Shown one piece after another: positions 11,229-22,833 of a DNA stretch of 64,000 nucleotides. Location of the stretch: the NCBI GenBank assembly GCA_038373885.1, contig JAWZYV010012247.1:124001-188000 (forward strand), given 5' to 3'. The position numbers were made by a program, and so were the translations under genes. The stretch comes from Cheiracanthium punctorium. Lineage: Eukaryota; Arthropoda; Arachnida; Araneae; Cheiracanthiidae. How positions within the stretch are numbered: position 1 is the first letter of the stretch; every line of letters begins with the position of its first letter. Under the pieces are notes generated by a model that did not search any database, was not told the DNA's origin, and saw nothing but the letters and a program-made list of their open reading frames with translations.

Positions 11229-11522
11229 CTCGTTTGTTTGCCAAAAGAGGACAGTTCACGTCACTGAATGTGCCGTTTAGAGCTACATACGTCCTTCTCT
11301 GAGTTTCCAGCAGCAATTTCAATCCTCATGAGAAGATGGAGGACATCTGAATATTGGCACCCCTCAAAAACTGCTAGCGACGGCCGAGAGGACTTTCGGA
11401 ACCACGGATTTAACGGGCACGTGCACCGCATGTACGCAGACGTCTTTAGTGATACGTCGATATTGAACCCGCAACCTTCCGGTTACGAGTCCCACGCCTT
11501 GACCACTGAGCTACCACGGCCC
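11229..11522 (-). repeat. SINE, tRNA-derived family 2, with TSD
   Basis: On the minus strand the head reads GGCCGTGGTAGCTCAGTGGT (box A) and GGTTGCGGGTTCAAT (box B), resembling a tRNA with a CTCGTAA anticodon-loop-like segment. Stems do not pair well, so this is a SINE, not a tRNA. It is flanked by TGTTGACAGTAG (11217-11228) and TGTTGATGGTAG (11523-11534), a 12-bp TSD with two changes. The 3' body matches 13125-13235. Confidence 0.75.
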
Positions 11523-11644
11523 TGTTGATGGTAGTTAAATGAATCGATGGCAACTGCTGCACTTTTTCAGCATTGAGCCTTCCATCCAGATGGCCCTCTA
11601 TATTGATGTGAAAATGCTTTCGCTCGCTTCAAAGGGTTAACCGA

Positions 11645-12340
11645 ATGCCATACCGCGTTGACATTCCTTCTCCCTCATTTCGAATTCCGCCATGAAATAT
11701 TCACCGACTCTCTCAGAAGTCAACGGCACCTCCTTCTGTTTTGCATGAATTAAGATCTCGCAGACTTAATCGCGGGGGAACAGTGACAGACTTAATTTCC
11801 TCTGCGGTTGCGTTCCCTTCAGACTTTTAATGAAAACGTCCCGTGAACGGGTGGTTATTTATTGTGAGCTCCCGTAGTCAAAGCTCTGCTGCTGGGAGGA
11901 ATTATTTATCAGTGATAAGAAAGTTTTGCCACTAATGGCCAAGTTAATCAATGCTTACTGAAATAGTTTTCTTGGTAAAGCGTGATTTAACTCTTTATAT
12001 CTCAAAATCGTAAATATTTTTTTACTGCAGTATGCAGAACAGATTATAAATAGGCTGTAAGCTTTTATTTTCCTGTTTTGTGATTCAAGTAAAATTTGCT
12101 GACCAAAATGTGTTGGTCGTAGATTTCAATAAACAATTACTATTATCATCATTATTATTTTGTTTTACTTGAAAATGTATTGGTTGTACACCAATCTGTT
12201 ACTGAAGTATTTGTCAACAGTTTTAGCTGAGAACTTAAAAAAAAAATCATTAACATTCCTGTAAAGCTGACCTGAGAAAAAAACCTATAAGTGCTATTGT
12301 TGTTTTTCACTATTCCCTCTGACAACCGCATGCAATGGCA
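11645..12340. other. Unassigned sequence
   Basis: This stretch is slightly richer in GC at 11640-11900. No tRNA-like, TIR or coding signal was recognised. Confidence 0.35.
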
Positions 12341-12344
12341 GATC

Positions 12345-12658
12345 CCCCCAGGTAGGCAGGCAGTCCGACTTTAGCCCGTGGTCCCCTAATATTGAACACA
12401 TTGCAGAGGAGATACCAATCCTCTGAAATCCACACCCCCAGAGGTATTGTTTAACAACTTAGAGGACACTGGAGCCACGACAGATTTTACGTGCATCAGC
12501 TCCCAGTAATGTACACGGCTCCCACAGCAGTCAAGCCGATAGGGAGTTGACCCTCCCAAGCACTGGCCAAGAGGATGCTGCTTCACTTGCCGTGTTCTTA
12601 TGGGAACGGAGTTTAGCTCCCAGACCACTGCGGGACGTATGTGCTGTAATAACACCAA
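12345..12658 (-). repeat. Repeat C, copy 1
   Basis: Shares AGCACTG-CC-AG-GGATGCTGCTTCACTT, GTGTTCTTA-GGGAACGGAGT and GATTTTACGTG blocks with 31985-32285, in the same order. The minus-strand body also resembles part of the SINE at 25.6 kb, so it may be SINE-derived. Confidence 0.7.
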
Positions 12659-12659
12659 T

Positions 12660-13030
12660 AGCACGGCTTCTGAAGGACAAAATATAGTTTTCTGTTACAG
12701 TATTAATTAAATGTCACAAACTTTTGAGATTTTACAAAAAATGATTTTATGCTCACGGTATTCTAGAGAGAAAAAAAAACCAGTCAATCAAATATTATTT
12801 AATATACCGTGTTTACTCGCTAATAGTCGCAATTTTTCATGGCGAAAGTCTAGGTGCGACTATTATGCGGGGAAAATCTACTAAATAATATTGTAACTCA
12901 AAACCTATTATTTCTTCTTCAAAATGGGGGTTCGACTACTATGCCAGTAAACACACGGCACTATGATTAATTTATACAGCTTTAATTGGTATGTTGCAGA
13001 TCTGCAACGCGGTGGTAAAAATGGTTAATG
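12660..13030 (-). repeat. Repeat B, copy 1
   Basis: The reverse complement matches repeat B at 32.5-35.4 kb and 41.5-42.0 kb: AACATACCAATTAAAGCTGT, a GCATAAAATCA block and TGTAACAGAAAACTATATTT. A 155-bp TIR insertion (12806-12960) interrupts it. Confidence 0.75.
12806..12960. mobile_element. Small TIR element inserted in repeat B
   Basis: The left end ACCGTGTTTACTCGCTAATA pairs with the minus-strand right end GCCGTGTGTTTACTGGCATA, each followed by an AGTCGAA/AGTCGCA block. The flanking repeat B sequence is continuous in the other two copies, which act as empty sites. No coding capacity was seen. Confidence 0.75.
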
Positions 13031-13124
13031 AAATCCGATAATAGGGTGTTTATTTTGTATTACTTAAAACATGCTTTTTAACAATTTTACGTTTTTTTTC
13101 CATTTTGTAGGAGAAAATATAGTT

Positions 13125-13240
13125 TGCTTGTTTGCTTGGAGAAGACAGTTCACGTCGTCAAATGTGTCGTTAAGAGGTACATATACTCCCTTCTCAGAAT
13201 ATCCTGCAGAAATTTGGATCCTCATCAGAAGGAGAAATTT
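13125..13240 (-). repeat. SINE family 2, 3' fragment
   Basis: Homologous to 11229-11350: the GACAGTTCACGTC, GTGTCGTTAAGAGGTACATA, CTCCCTTCTCAGAATATCC and GGATCCTCATCAGAAGGAG blocks match in order. The tRNA-like head is missing. Confidence 0.65.
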
Positions 13241-13350
13241 TTTAATATCAATTTTTTCATGTTATTTTCTTTTAAACATTAACTCATGACTCCGATTATG
13301 AAAGTTAAAGGTCTGTACCGGGAATGTCAATGTTAACGGACAAACAATTA

Positions 13351-13795
13351 CTGTAGACTCCCTTTTAACCGGCCTCCGTTTAATAGAAACTCCTCTTTAA
13401 ATGGATGTAATTGATTTAAATGCAACAACAATAGTTTTAATAAAATACAAGAAATTAAAGATTTCACTACTATTTATGTCTTATTTCGTGCTATTTATCA
13501 ATTTCCTCCGTCGATGTGATGCGTTAAAAATAAAAAAATAAAATGGTGAATCTATGCAGTCAGTCGTCCAAGTTCCAGTCTTTAGTAGATAAAAAATTAT
13601 TATTTTTATTTTATTTTAGACTTTCATCTTCATGGTATGGTAAATCTCTGTAATAAATTAACATATTTATTAGAGTTCATCATATAGTGTCTCATTAATA
13701 AAACGGTATTTCTTTTCCATTGTCTGCTTTAATCGTCATTTCGCTTAACCGGCTCACCCCCAGTCCCATTATGCCAGTTAAGAGGGAGTCTACTG
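13351..13795. mobile_element. Tc1/mariner-type (Tigger-like) MITE
   Basis: Ends are CTGTAGACTCCCTTTTAACC (left) and, on the minus strand, CAGTAGACTCCCTCTTAACT (right), flanked by TA at 13349-13350 and 13796-13797. The 445-bp AT-rich interior lacks a transposase. Confidence 0.8.
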
Positions 13796-13799
13796 TATG

Positions 13800-14590
13800 T
13801 AGACGGCCTCACAAATGGTCAGAATTCTTAGATAAATGTACAAAACCCAAAAAAGATCTAAGAGTATATTTCTGACTGTTAGAACTCAAAACGTTACACA
13901 GGTTCAATTTTATTTTTCTGCACTGAGCAGTGAAACAAAAAAAAAAAACTTACCGCATATCCATATATAGTAATCATCCCCCCCTCTCCTCCCACATTAA
14001 GGATATCCATAAAATAATCATTATTTTCTCAAACTCTTTCTTCATTAAAAACAACTCTCGCGGTTATTTTTTTTTTTTTTTTTTAGTATTAAGATCCCTC
14101 TGTATGTCCGATTCCGAGGGAGAAATAGTGACCACATTTAATTTCCTTTTACTACTGTTGCCAATCGCTTCAACTTAATAAAAGCGGTCGTGAATTAACG
14201 GTTTCCACGTAAAAGGTCCAGAAGGGCTCGGTTAATGAGAAAACAATGAAATTCCCGTCATATCTGATGCAGTTAATGAAAGCAGTTTTTGTCGTGAATG
14301 ACGAGGTTAATCACGGCGCATTTAGGCGTGTTTTGTGTCGTGCGTTTCATAATGCGTTATTCAATAAATGTTAATGGACAGGTGCATAAGTTGTATTTGT
14401 GTTAAATGAATTTTTGTGCAATTTGGTTTTACGGTCAGTTTTATTATATGAGTGAAGCTTTCTTTTTATTCTCTCTCTCATTTTTATCATTTTCCAGTTC
14501 TTCTAAGAACTATAGAACTTCGTGTCGTTTTTTAGCTAACACTATTTGATAGTTATAAATCAAAACACAGTGTTAGTTAAACCGATTTTC
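13800..14590. other. Unassigned AT-rich sequence
   Basis: Contains poly-A near 13936 and poly-T near 14067-14084, plus a C-run near 13979. No element was recognised. Confidence 0.35.
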
Positions 14591-14599
14591 ACAACCATG

Positions 14600-14822
14600 C
14601 GGCCCCCCCCATGGCGGATTGAATAAAGATGCTGTACACAGTAGATAGCTGAAAGGTGAAGGTGCAGGGTTTGGGACCATCGCGCTGTCATCAATCTAAC
14701 TGTCTGGAGTTTGGGGCATTTTTCTCCAGACATAACGTGGATACTCGCTATAACCCCCAAAATAATCCCCACGCCCAAGGCATCTCTCCTTCGGTAGATA
14801 GCCTACCAGTAGCTTTGCCTTA
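14600..14822 (+). repeat. SINE family 1, diverged copy
   Basis: ATGGCGGATTGAATAAAG corresponds to the box A region and CAGGGTTTGGGACC to box B. The body CTGGAGTTTGGGGCATTTTT, GACATAACGTGGATACTCGC and CCCAAGGCATCTCTCC follows in family order. Confidence 0.65.
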
Positions 14823-14829
14823 GTGCGCA

Positions 14830-16380
14830 ATATAATGCAATTCACGGTCATGCAATATACTAAAGAAATATAGGAAACAGAGCTTTAAATTAATTTACAC
14901 TTATTTGTTTTCTTGGCGTGATAAAATTTTCGAAACTATTGTTTAACTAAACATTAAACACTGGCTAAATTAAATAAAAAAGACGTGCCGTTAAAATAAA
15001 TAAATAAATAAATAAATACATATATAGGGAGTTGTTTTTAGAAGATAACTCAATTACAAATCCGCACACCGCATAAAAATAATCTATCCTTCGAAAAAAC
15101 ATATTTATGGTTTTTCTCATTTATTGCACCAGAAAGCAAAACACTTTAATATTGTTCCAAATATAGAATTACCTCTGCATCATTAGTAGTTTTTCCATCG
15201 TAAATGTAAGCTGCCGGAACTCCCCTAAAACAGCAAAAAAAAAAAATATTTTACCTAAAATAATTTGTAAAAATAGAGGAAATGTTATATAAAAAACCAT
15301 GGCTCCTAAAATACGAGAATTAATGAGACGTTAAAGTTTATATGTAAATATCCATATATGTGAGCATTCTGCTTAACTATTTTTTTTTTGTAAACGTGCT
15401 TGTCCTTTAATTTTATTGAGTTGAAGTACAAGTAAACTAAATTTCTGCAAGGATTTTTTTTTTTTTTAACAAGAAACTGAAATATAAGTTCACGCGTAAT
15501 GAATTTAGCATTACCCGGAATGAATGCTAACGTTGTTAGAAAGAAAACCCCTTTTTTATGGGAAACGTTTCTTATTTACCATTTGCTTATATTCTCAGGA
15601 ATAGAAATAATTTAAAAAATCAAATACCAAAGTTATTTTTAGATTCAATGAACTCGAGTTCTTGGATAGTCATTTAAATATCAGACAAATGCAATTATAC
15701 TTAACAATTCTTGGATAATTTTGCGTCTGCTCATTGTTGTATTTATGTTTTCCATTCTAAAGAAATCTATTTTATAAGTGTATGAAAAATAACTCATTAT
15801 GTACATAGAAATTTTTATATGTTCATTCTATTTATCTTACATTTTCAGTACTGGCACGAACAAACTACACAGAAACTAATTCATCAAAGTTCAGTCTTAA
15901 AACTGAAAGTTTTAACAATTTAATAAAGCCGCAGTATAGTTTTTCCAAAATGCATCTTACTTTTTTGAAATTTAAACTAGCGATATTTTATATAAGCATT
16001 TCATACACATATATGAAATAGTTGATTAATATATGACAATATATGAATAATTACTGAAATCAATCATTTCCAATTTACTCATTAGTGATGATATCATCAT
16101 TTAGTAAATTTATCAATTCGATAACTAATGCTCCATAATGTTCCATAATAGCTAACCAGCTATTATGGGACACCCTAGAGAGTGTCCCATAATAACTGGG
16201 ACAAAATTTAAGGGGTGGTAGGGCATGTACTAAATATTTAGAATCACATAGAAAGATGGGGTCGAAAACTTGGTCTTCCTATAGCTGTTAATAATCGTTT
16301 TGGAAGAAGTTCTGAAATTATAGTAAATTTTCCGACCATGGTTATCCAAAAACTAATAATTCTTTCTTCGGAAGTATTTA
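14830..16380. other. Unassigned AT-rich sequence
   Basis: Contains an AAAT microsatellite at 14995-15020, several poly-A/T runs and a short local inverted repeat around 16136-16195 (CCATAATAGCTA / TATTATGGGACACC). No coding signal was seen. Confidence 0.4.
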
Positions 16381-16385
16381 CTTGG

Positions 16386-16595
16386 CTCCACCATGGTTGA
16401 GTACACTCAACGCGGAAGATGGCTGAAGTGTGGACGTCTCATGTTCGGGATTACCGCGCGACTCTCGGTCTAACTGTCAGGAATTTTGCGCTGTTTTCTC
16501 CAGATGTAACACGAATACGTGTTAGAACACCTTAAAAATTCTCCGCCGAATGCACCCCCCCCCAAACACCGTAGACAGATGTCCCCTTGCCTAAA
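16386..16595 (+). repeat. SINE family 1
   Basis: CACCATGGTTGAGTACACTC, GATGGCTGAAGTG, CATGTTCGGGATTACCGCGC, then TTTTCTCCAGATGTAACACG, TACGTGTTAGAACACCTTAA and CTCCGCCGAATGCACCCCCC. The order and spacing match the other family 1 copies. Confidence 0.75.
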
Positions 16596-16914
16596 CAACA
16601 AAGCATTTAAATAAATTGGTAGTTTTAAAAACATTTTCTGATGAAATTCTCTTTGACAAGCCCAATGAAAGTCGGTTAAGAAATTAAACGAACACGCCTT
16701 AACATTTTAATGAGTGCGATTAATAACAGATAAATGAAAACGAAGTTTTTGACTACACTTTGCTGTGTGATTCCTTAATTAACACCTTTTAACGCAAGTA
16801 TTTTTTAGTGTTCTGATTCCTTTCAAACTTACTTCTCCGCATTAAAAAATGTATTTATTAGAAACATCAAATAGTAAATGAATAGAATTTTTCTTGTTTG
16901 ATATGAAGTGCTTG

Positions 16915-17775
16915 ATTATTCTTGGTTTCTAAATTTAACTGAAACCACACTTCTATATGCAATGCAATTTTGGAAATTATTAACATATCTTATAATGCAA
17001 AAAATCAGATTTAATTGTTATTAATTAAACAAAAGCTACATCAGAAACCCTTAACACGCACACTCACTCACACACACACACAAAAAAAAAAATCCTCAAA
17101 ATAATATTTAATTATTAAATTTTGTTAATTTTAACCTTTCAGATTTTAATCTTCCGTATTTAAAAAATATTTACAAAATTCTGCAAATGTTTATGTTCAC
17201 AGTTTTTTCTAATTTCTAAATTCAACTGAATCTTCTGTACGTAACACAATTTTGTGAATTATTAATATATCCTGTAATGCAAATAAACCAGATTGAATTT
17301 TCGTTAATTAAAAAAAAAGACATTATTTTTAACACACAGAAGAAAGTCTTTAACCGATATTTAATAAGCAAACATTTAAAGAATTTTGTTTAATCTTTCA
17401 AAGGTTACTTTTAAATATTTATAAATGTATTTTTAACAAAATTATGTAATAAATGCTTAGGGCATTTATTGGTTGACATTAAATACTCAGTTATTTCTGA
17501 TTTCTAAATTTAACTGAAATCATCGTATATAACACAAATTTGTAAATTATTAACATAACTTGTAACGCAAATAAATCAAACTGAACTTTCATTAATAACG
17601 TAAAAAACAACAAGCGGCTTGAGCTCACAGAAATACAAATAATCTTAAGCCAATTAAACCTTAACACTACGTACAGTAAATAGGTTTAAAAACAAACGTC
17701 ACCTTTTTTTAATGACTTATTAAATTCACGCCAATTTTCAAATGTATTTGATGTCATTAATTTATAACATCTGCA
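16915..17775. repeat. 288-bp tandem repeat, three units
   Basis: The landmark TTTCTAAATTTAACTGAA recurs at 16926, 17213 (one change) and 17501. Each is followed by a TATATAACACAATTTTGTAAATT-like block and a CTTGTAATGCAAATAAA-like block. Periods are 287 and 288 bp. Units are diverged by eye, with a CA-rich insertion in unit 1 (17058-17082). Confidence 0.85.
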
Positions 17776-17779
17776 GTAG

Positions 17780-18249
17780 GTGCAAATAAAGGAAGAAAAA
17801 CATAGGCTGGCAGGCATGCTTATAAAAAGCGAAAAAGTAATGCAAAATTAATATTAATGAAACCAACCGCTGTAGAATGCGATTCGTGAAAACAATAATG
17901 CCGTGTAATTAATAGCGAAGAAATAGAAAATAACCAGCTTACTTCTGTCTCGCTAATTAACTGAATGTGTTGGTGGGGAAAAGATAAATATTCCACCTTT
18001 TAATTATTTGAGATATTTTACACTTTTCTTATGTTTACGATTATCTTGTGTGTCTCAGAATAATTATAATAATAAAAGATACGATTTTAACTTCGAAACT
18101 GTAAGTGAATTCAGTTTTGTTTGTACAACAGGGAAAGTATCAAACTGCTGCATTGCTAAGAATTAAAACGATTTTTTGGCAAATGTTATTTAAAAGGGAA
18201 AGTTATAGAATTAAAAAGAAAGTAAGATTACACATTTTTATGGTATCAC
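17780..18249. other. Unassigned AT-rich sequence
   Basis: No motif, tandem array or inverted end was recognised. Confidence 0.35.
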
Positions 18250-19409
18250 ACTTACTTTTTGATTTTCGTATTTTATCACCTACGTACTTATACATTACAT
18301 AGTACATGTAATACTGGAGGGGTAGGCAACTTGGAGGTTAAGGGCCTTATGTTGCCGATTTGTACATTTCGACTCGGGCCGGCCGTACAGGAGGTCCACT
18401 GAAAGGGTTACTAAAAGTTCAGGAACAGAAAGCCATAAATGTTCATTAGACGATGTAAAATTTTTATTGCATCATATCAAAGGCAATACTCCTTCAAGTA
18501 ATTTTAACTTGGTTTTATTAAGATCAGTAGATCATACAAAATCTATGGATGGCGAGGGGGCGGGGAAGAACTGCAAATTTAGTTACCGCTTGTTGCTGAA
18601 CGGCAGCAAAAATGAATTCCTCTCGCAGCGATACAATAGACATAGTCTACAAACGTGGCGATGCAGCGCTAAGAAAAGTACACCAATATTCAAGAAAATA
18701 GGCGAAAACATTCGCAGCAGTTAAGCATAAATCTATGTATTCATTTAAAAAAACCCAAACAATTAGGCGCAGAAATCCAAAAATGTTACCTAAACGTGTC
18801 GATGCAGGAAATCGCCAAAGAACATATTGTGAGAGACTGATAGCATAAGCTACAGCCTCGCCCAATAAGTTAACAGGTGCAAAATGAAATTCTTTATAAC
18901 GTACTAAATAAAATGAGCCTATGTGCGGTCATAAATCACAATGCTTTTAGCAGGCTTGCTTTTAAATGCTTTTAGCAGGTTTAGGAGGCTTTTAGCCTCC
19001 AAATGCTTTTAGCAGGCTTTTAAATGCTTTTAGCAGGTTTAGGAGGCTGTATATAGCATGCACCGCGCAAAATACAGGTCAGGGGATATATACGGGGAAC
19101 GAAAAATAATATGTGATGACGGCATCACAGGCCTGTCCTACTCTACGCAAATCTAGCAATGCATCTTTTTCACCAACAAAATGCTCTAAGAAAATATCTG
19201 GAATTTGTGACAAAATTAAGTAATCCTTCAATATTTACAGAGTATTCCCATGGATCAAATATTTTTGACGGTATTACAGAGAAACCTGCTAAGTTGACCC
19301 CCCAGTGGTTTCGCGTTTTCGTGGTCAGCTTATCAAGGGTGCAATACTTACTTTTTGATTTTCGTATTTTATCACCTACGTACTTATACATTACATAGTA
19401 CATGTAATA
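18250..19409. repeat. 1.03-kb block flanked by perfect 64-bp direct repeats
   Basis: The 64-bp segment starting ACTTACTTTTTGATTTTCG at 18250-18313 is repeated without a mismatch at 19346-19409, both + strand. The intervening 1.03 kb holds no recognised transposase. It has a local duplication at 18950-19045 (AAATGCTTTTAGCAGG and TTTAGGAGGC words repeated). Perfect identity in a decayed landscape suggests a recent duplication, a very short-LTR-like element, or an assembly artefact. Confidence 0.8.
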
Positions 19410-19414
19410 TATGT

Positions 19415-20440
19415 AGGGATCGTACGGGCCCTAATTTGCTAAAATTCTGAACTTTTGGAAAATCGTCCTAAAATGTAATATTATTTGAAATACTCAAGAG
19501 AACTTGTTTTATAAAAAACAGTACAACGTTTAAAATATCAGACCATTATACGACAATATTTCAAAAGTTTTTCACCTGGAGTTTCAGCAAATCCAGCTTG
19601 AAGACGTAGTATTGTATACGTTGCATATTAAAAAATTATGTGAAATCAAAGTGATACAAAATAGGAATACTATTGCTTATTGATGTTAAACATTAATTAT
19701 ACGTACATATTACTCTATTAGGCATTAATTATTGAATATTGCCATAGTACGAATAGTTACTATGCATTATACTACATACACTAGTAAGTTGAAAATTATG
19801 AAACTCTCTTTATTAATATATTTTGCAGAGTGTACGTGTGTATTAAGGGTTTCATACTTCACACATACTTACTAATGTGTACGTACTACTGTAGTTCCGA
19901 AAAATTGTACTTACATGATGAATAAAGGTGAGTGATACATTAAGAATCTGGGCTGAAATAGTCATTAATCTTACTTTTTCAATGTTTTAAGTTTTGTTTT
20001 CATCCAATATTCTTCAAATTTCCATGTATAAATATAAAATTTGTTAGAAGAAAGACATAGAAAAAAATGTGGAAGAGGTCAATTTGCAAACGTTTTGAGG
20101 TATGTTTTGGGACAAATTCTACGTAATTATCTGGTCAACATACAAGTTAGACAGGGGATTAACTTAAGGGTTCACTCAATGTTAAAGTAGCTACGCCATT
20201 CCGTTCTTGGTCAATTAGGTCAACTTAGAGAGGTAGTCAATTTACAAAGGTGGTCAACTTCACAGGTTTCACTTATTACATCAGAATCTGCCTCTAACAA
20301 TAGTTAATTTTATGTTTTTACATAAAACATTTAAATAGTTAAAAGGATTGGTTTTTAAAACTTCTTTAACATCAACATGTAACTAATAACAAGCTCATGT
20401 AAAATAGGCTGTTTTTGCATTGAAATCAGGAATCCTGATA
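19415..20440. other. Unassigned AT-rich sequence
   Basis: No recognisable coding region or element ends. Confidence 0.35.
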
Positions 20441-20454
20441 AATGAATACATATA

Positions 20455-20575
20455 TCCTTAGCTGGTACAGCTGTAGCTTTCTCATGGGAGGGGTCCAGCT
20501 AACCCTCTCCCTGGGAGGTTACCCCATTCCGCACTGGGGAATGAACCACCCCACGGGTGGTCATTCCTACAATAA
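20455..20575. repeat. GC-rich island, probable repeat fragment
   Basis: A GC-rich stretch with internal inverted words (TGGGAGGGGTCC / GGGAGGTTACCCC, and TGGGGAATGAACCACCCCA). No second copy was seen in the window, so class is unknown. Confidence 0.3.
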
Positions 20576-20776
20576 TATTTGATTTATAGTAAATCTTACT
20601 ATAAATATCTGGTCAAATTTTTCTAAAGCACTAGTAAATTGCGTTTGTTATAAGCACTGAATCATAAAATTTACAAAACTAATATAATTTTATTTAGTAT
20701 AAGCCTTCAAAATTTATAAAATTTTCACCTTTTTTACCGTATACTATTTTGAGTGATGGATTCTAAATGTAAATAT

Positions 20777-21632
20777 TGTTACGAATTTTTCGGGTAACCC
20801 GCTGTTCTGGGGTTTGAAAAAGTTTAAAATTCGTATTCTACGCGTCAAATAGTTAATCGTCAAATAGTAACGCGTCAAATAGTTTCCGTATTGGTTTGTA
20901 TAGCATTTCCTAGAAATCTCGAGAAATATTGGTCCTGGACCTTCGGTAACATCACTTTAGGGGAACTTATTTTTGGCTCCAAGCTTGGCGACATTTTGGT
21001 CATTTGGCGCGATTTTTCCAATGGGGCTTGTAAAGTTAGTTTTTCTGCATTAACATGCACAATAGCCTAATATTTCTCTTCTGTTGCACAATCATAATCG
21101 AGTCTGTTCTAGTATAAATTCCACGAATGGATCTCTCTGGAACCTTCCACGGTGTTTGTCGAAGATTATAAAAACTGCGGACTCTCCCAGTTTGAGTCAG
21201 TGTTCATCAAGTTCTCGTTAAGTGTGTTTGCTGTATTACGCTGTGAATTGCATTGTGCTACAGAAGTGGTATTTTCGCTTGTCTTTTTTGAAGGGTTGTT
21301 TTAAAATGCTGTGTGTAAATTTTTCATTGCTGAGTCATGGAGGACTGTTTACGAAATCCCTGCTATATTTCCACCGAATTTTTGCCTGTGGAAGTGTTTT
21401 ATTTTGTGAGACAAATTCAGCATTTGTGAAAGCTTCTGTACTAAGCGGATTGTTATAGCACGCTATATTGGCTGATTGTGCTTGTGAATTGTGTATAGTT
21501 GATTGTTCGACGAAGTTCTAGAAACAATAAAGTATGGGTTCTATCCTGAGAAGTGGACTCTTAACTAGAACTTTCTACACCTATTGGACTTTAGAAAGAC
21601 GAATCCACAAACTAGCAGAGTCTTCTGCAACA
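20777..21632 (+). mobile_element. Solo LTR, copy 1 (Ty3/gypsy-like)
   Basis: The 856-bp block begins TGTTACGAATTTTTCGGG and ends TTCTGCAACA, so it has TG...CA borders. It is flanked on both sides by ATAT (20773-20776 and 21633-21636), a 4-bp TSD. It contains a TATA-like AGATTATAAAAACTG near 21165. No internal retrotransposon domain adjoins it, so it is a solo LTR left by LTR-LTR recombination. Two further copies lie at 34183-35182 and 44171-45087. The TGTTACGAA start is common in arthropod gypsy LTRs, but the superfamily is inferred. The ORF at 21222-21458 is inside the LTR and is not a gene. Confidence 0.85.
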
Positions 21633-21639
21633 ATATCTG

Positions 21640-22093
21640 GGGCTGAGTTTGCTCGTGTACTAAGGGAGGTGTCCAGACCCCTCCCCCCCCCCTTCTCTTT
21701 ATACATGTCCGTGGGTCTCACTTTCAAATAGATGTTGATTTAAAATGTCTTAAAGTAGTGAAATAAGAGTTTGTATTCGAATAAAGTCAACATGAGGATG
21801 AAATCTTTTAGTTTGTAGATATTTACTTAGGTTTTCTAAGCACGGTAAAACATCACAATGTATAAATGTGCGAGAAACCTGAATATGAGTTAAGTAAATG
21901 GCAATAAATACCAGAAGGAGGCCTTTTCAGTTTTCTGATAAGCCAAGAAATTCTCTTCTAGTAGGAGCATAAGTTTCTTATATTTAAAACTCGTATCCAA
22001 ATTTCGCTGCTGAACTTTTCTTATGCTTGCTAAAATCATGTAACTGGCAGCTTGAGGCGTCAATTTATTTTTTTTTTCTTTTTCTTTTTCTTT

Positions 22094-22128
<35 letters not shown>

Positions 22129-22540
22129 AAACACTGAAGAGGATCCTACATCGAAGTACATATGAAGAGAAAATAAAACTTTTTTGAGTGGTCTTCATAT
22201 CTATGCTAATGTCTTTTCATTATATTATGTGTCCCGTAAAGTAATGTCTTTTTTTTTTCGTACGTCAATATTTTGCATAGCCAAAACTGCTGAAATTAAT
22301 AATACGAAATTTGGCACGTATGTCAGTTTTTTAGAATAAGTGCTAGATCGGAGAAATTTTTTTTCTAAGCTTCGTTACTTCGGGGGGCTAAATGTTCTTT
22401 TTACATATCAAAATTCTTGCTGTAAAATACAAGATTCTCGAATACCTAAAAATCGATTTCAAATTATTTCGAGGGTAATCCACCTTCAAAAGTAGACGTT
22501 TTTGGGTGTGTGAAAGGGTGGCTCTTCTTAGGGGGGGGGC

Positions 22541-22545
<5 letters not shown>
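21640..22545. other. Unassigned sequence with poly-T tract
   Basis: Contains a long T/CT-rich run (22066-22127). A Lys-rich minus-strand ORF over this run is a translation of low complexity. Confidence 0.45.
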
Positions 22546-22588
<43 letters not shown>

Positions 22589-22613
22589 TATGTACAACTG
22601 GTATTTTATAGGT

Positions 22614-22638
<25 letters not shown>
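22546..22638. repeat. (TA)n microsatellites
   Basis: Two (TA)n runs at about 22546-22585 and 22614-22638; another (TA)n/(GATA)n tract is at 22788-22830. Confidence 0.95.
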
Positions 22639-22644
<6 letters not shown>

Positions 22645-22833
22645 AATTAGCGAAACTTACGTAATATGGAATCCCAAGTAAAGTAGTAAGTGATAGCACA
22701 TAATAGCAATAATAAAATTGAAACCATGAAATAATAATTGATAATCCAGAGGCTATAAATATTGTAAAAACCAGAGCTATCAAAGCTACATATATATATA
22801 TATATATATAGATAGATAGATATAGATATAGAT

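Larger units (their letters stand above)
10179..11636. mobile_element. Non-autonomous piggyBac-like element
   Basis: TTAA at 10175-10178 is followed by CCCTTTGACTCGCTC. At the other end the minus strand reads CCCTTTGAAGCGAGCG, then TTAA at 11637-11640. TTAA target sites and CCC-initial ends are the piggyBac signature. The homology between the ends continues inward over roughly 115-140 bp, including a shared GCTGAAAAAGTGCAGC block next to CATTTAACTACCATCAAC. The interior has no transposase. It is filled by a 94-bp tandem array, one inverted unit and a nested SINE. Confidence 0.75.

Noticed and set aside
11455..11523. Possible minus-strand tRNA gene
   Set aside because: Box A and box B are present but acceptor and anticodon stems do not pair. 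It continues into a SINE body and has a flanking TSD.
21222..21458. 78-codon ORF
   Set aside because: Lies wholly within solo LTR copy 1 and is not conserved as an open frame in the other LTR copies.
21890..22198. Lys-rich 102-codon minus-strand ORF
   Set aside because: It is a translation of a poly-T/CT tract and has no domain.
22388..22597. Minus-strand ORF with YIYIYI repeats
   Set aside because: It translates a (TA)n microsatellite.
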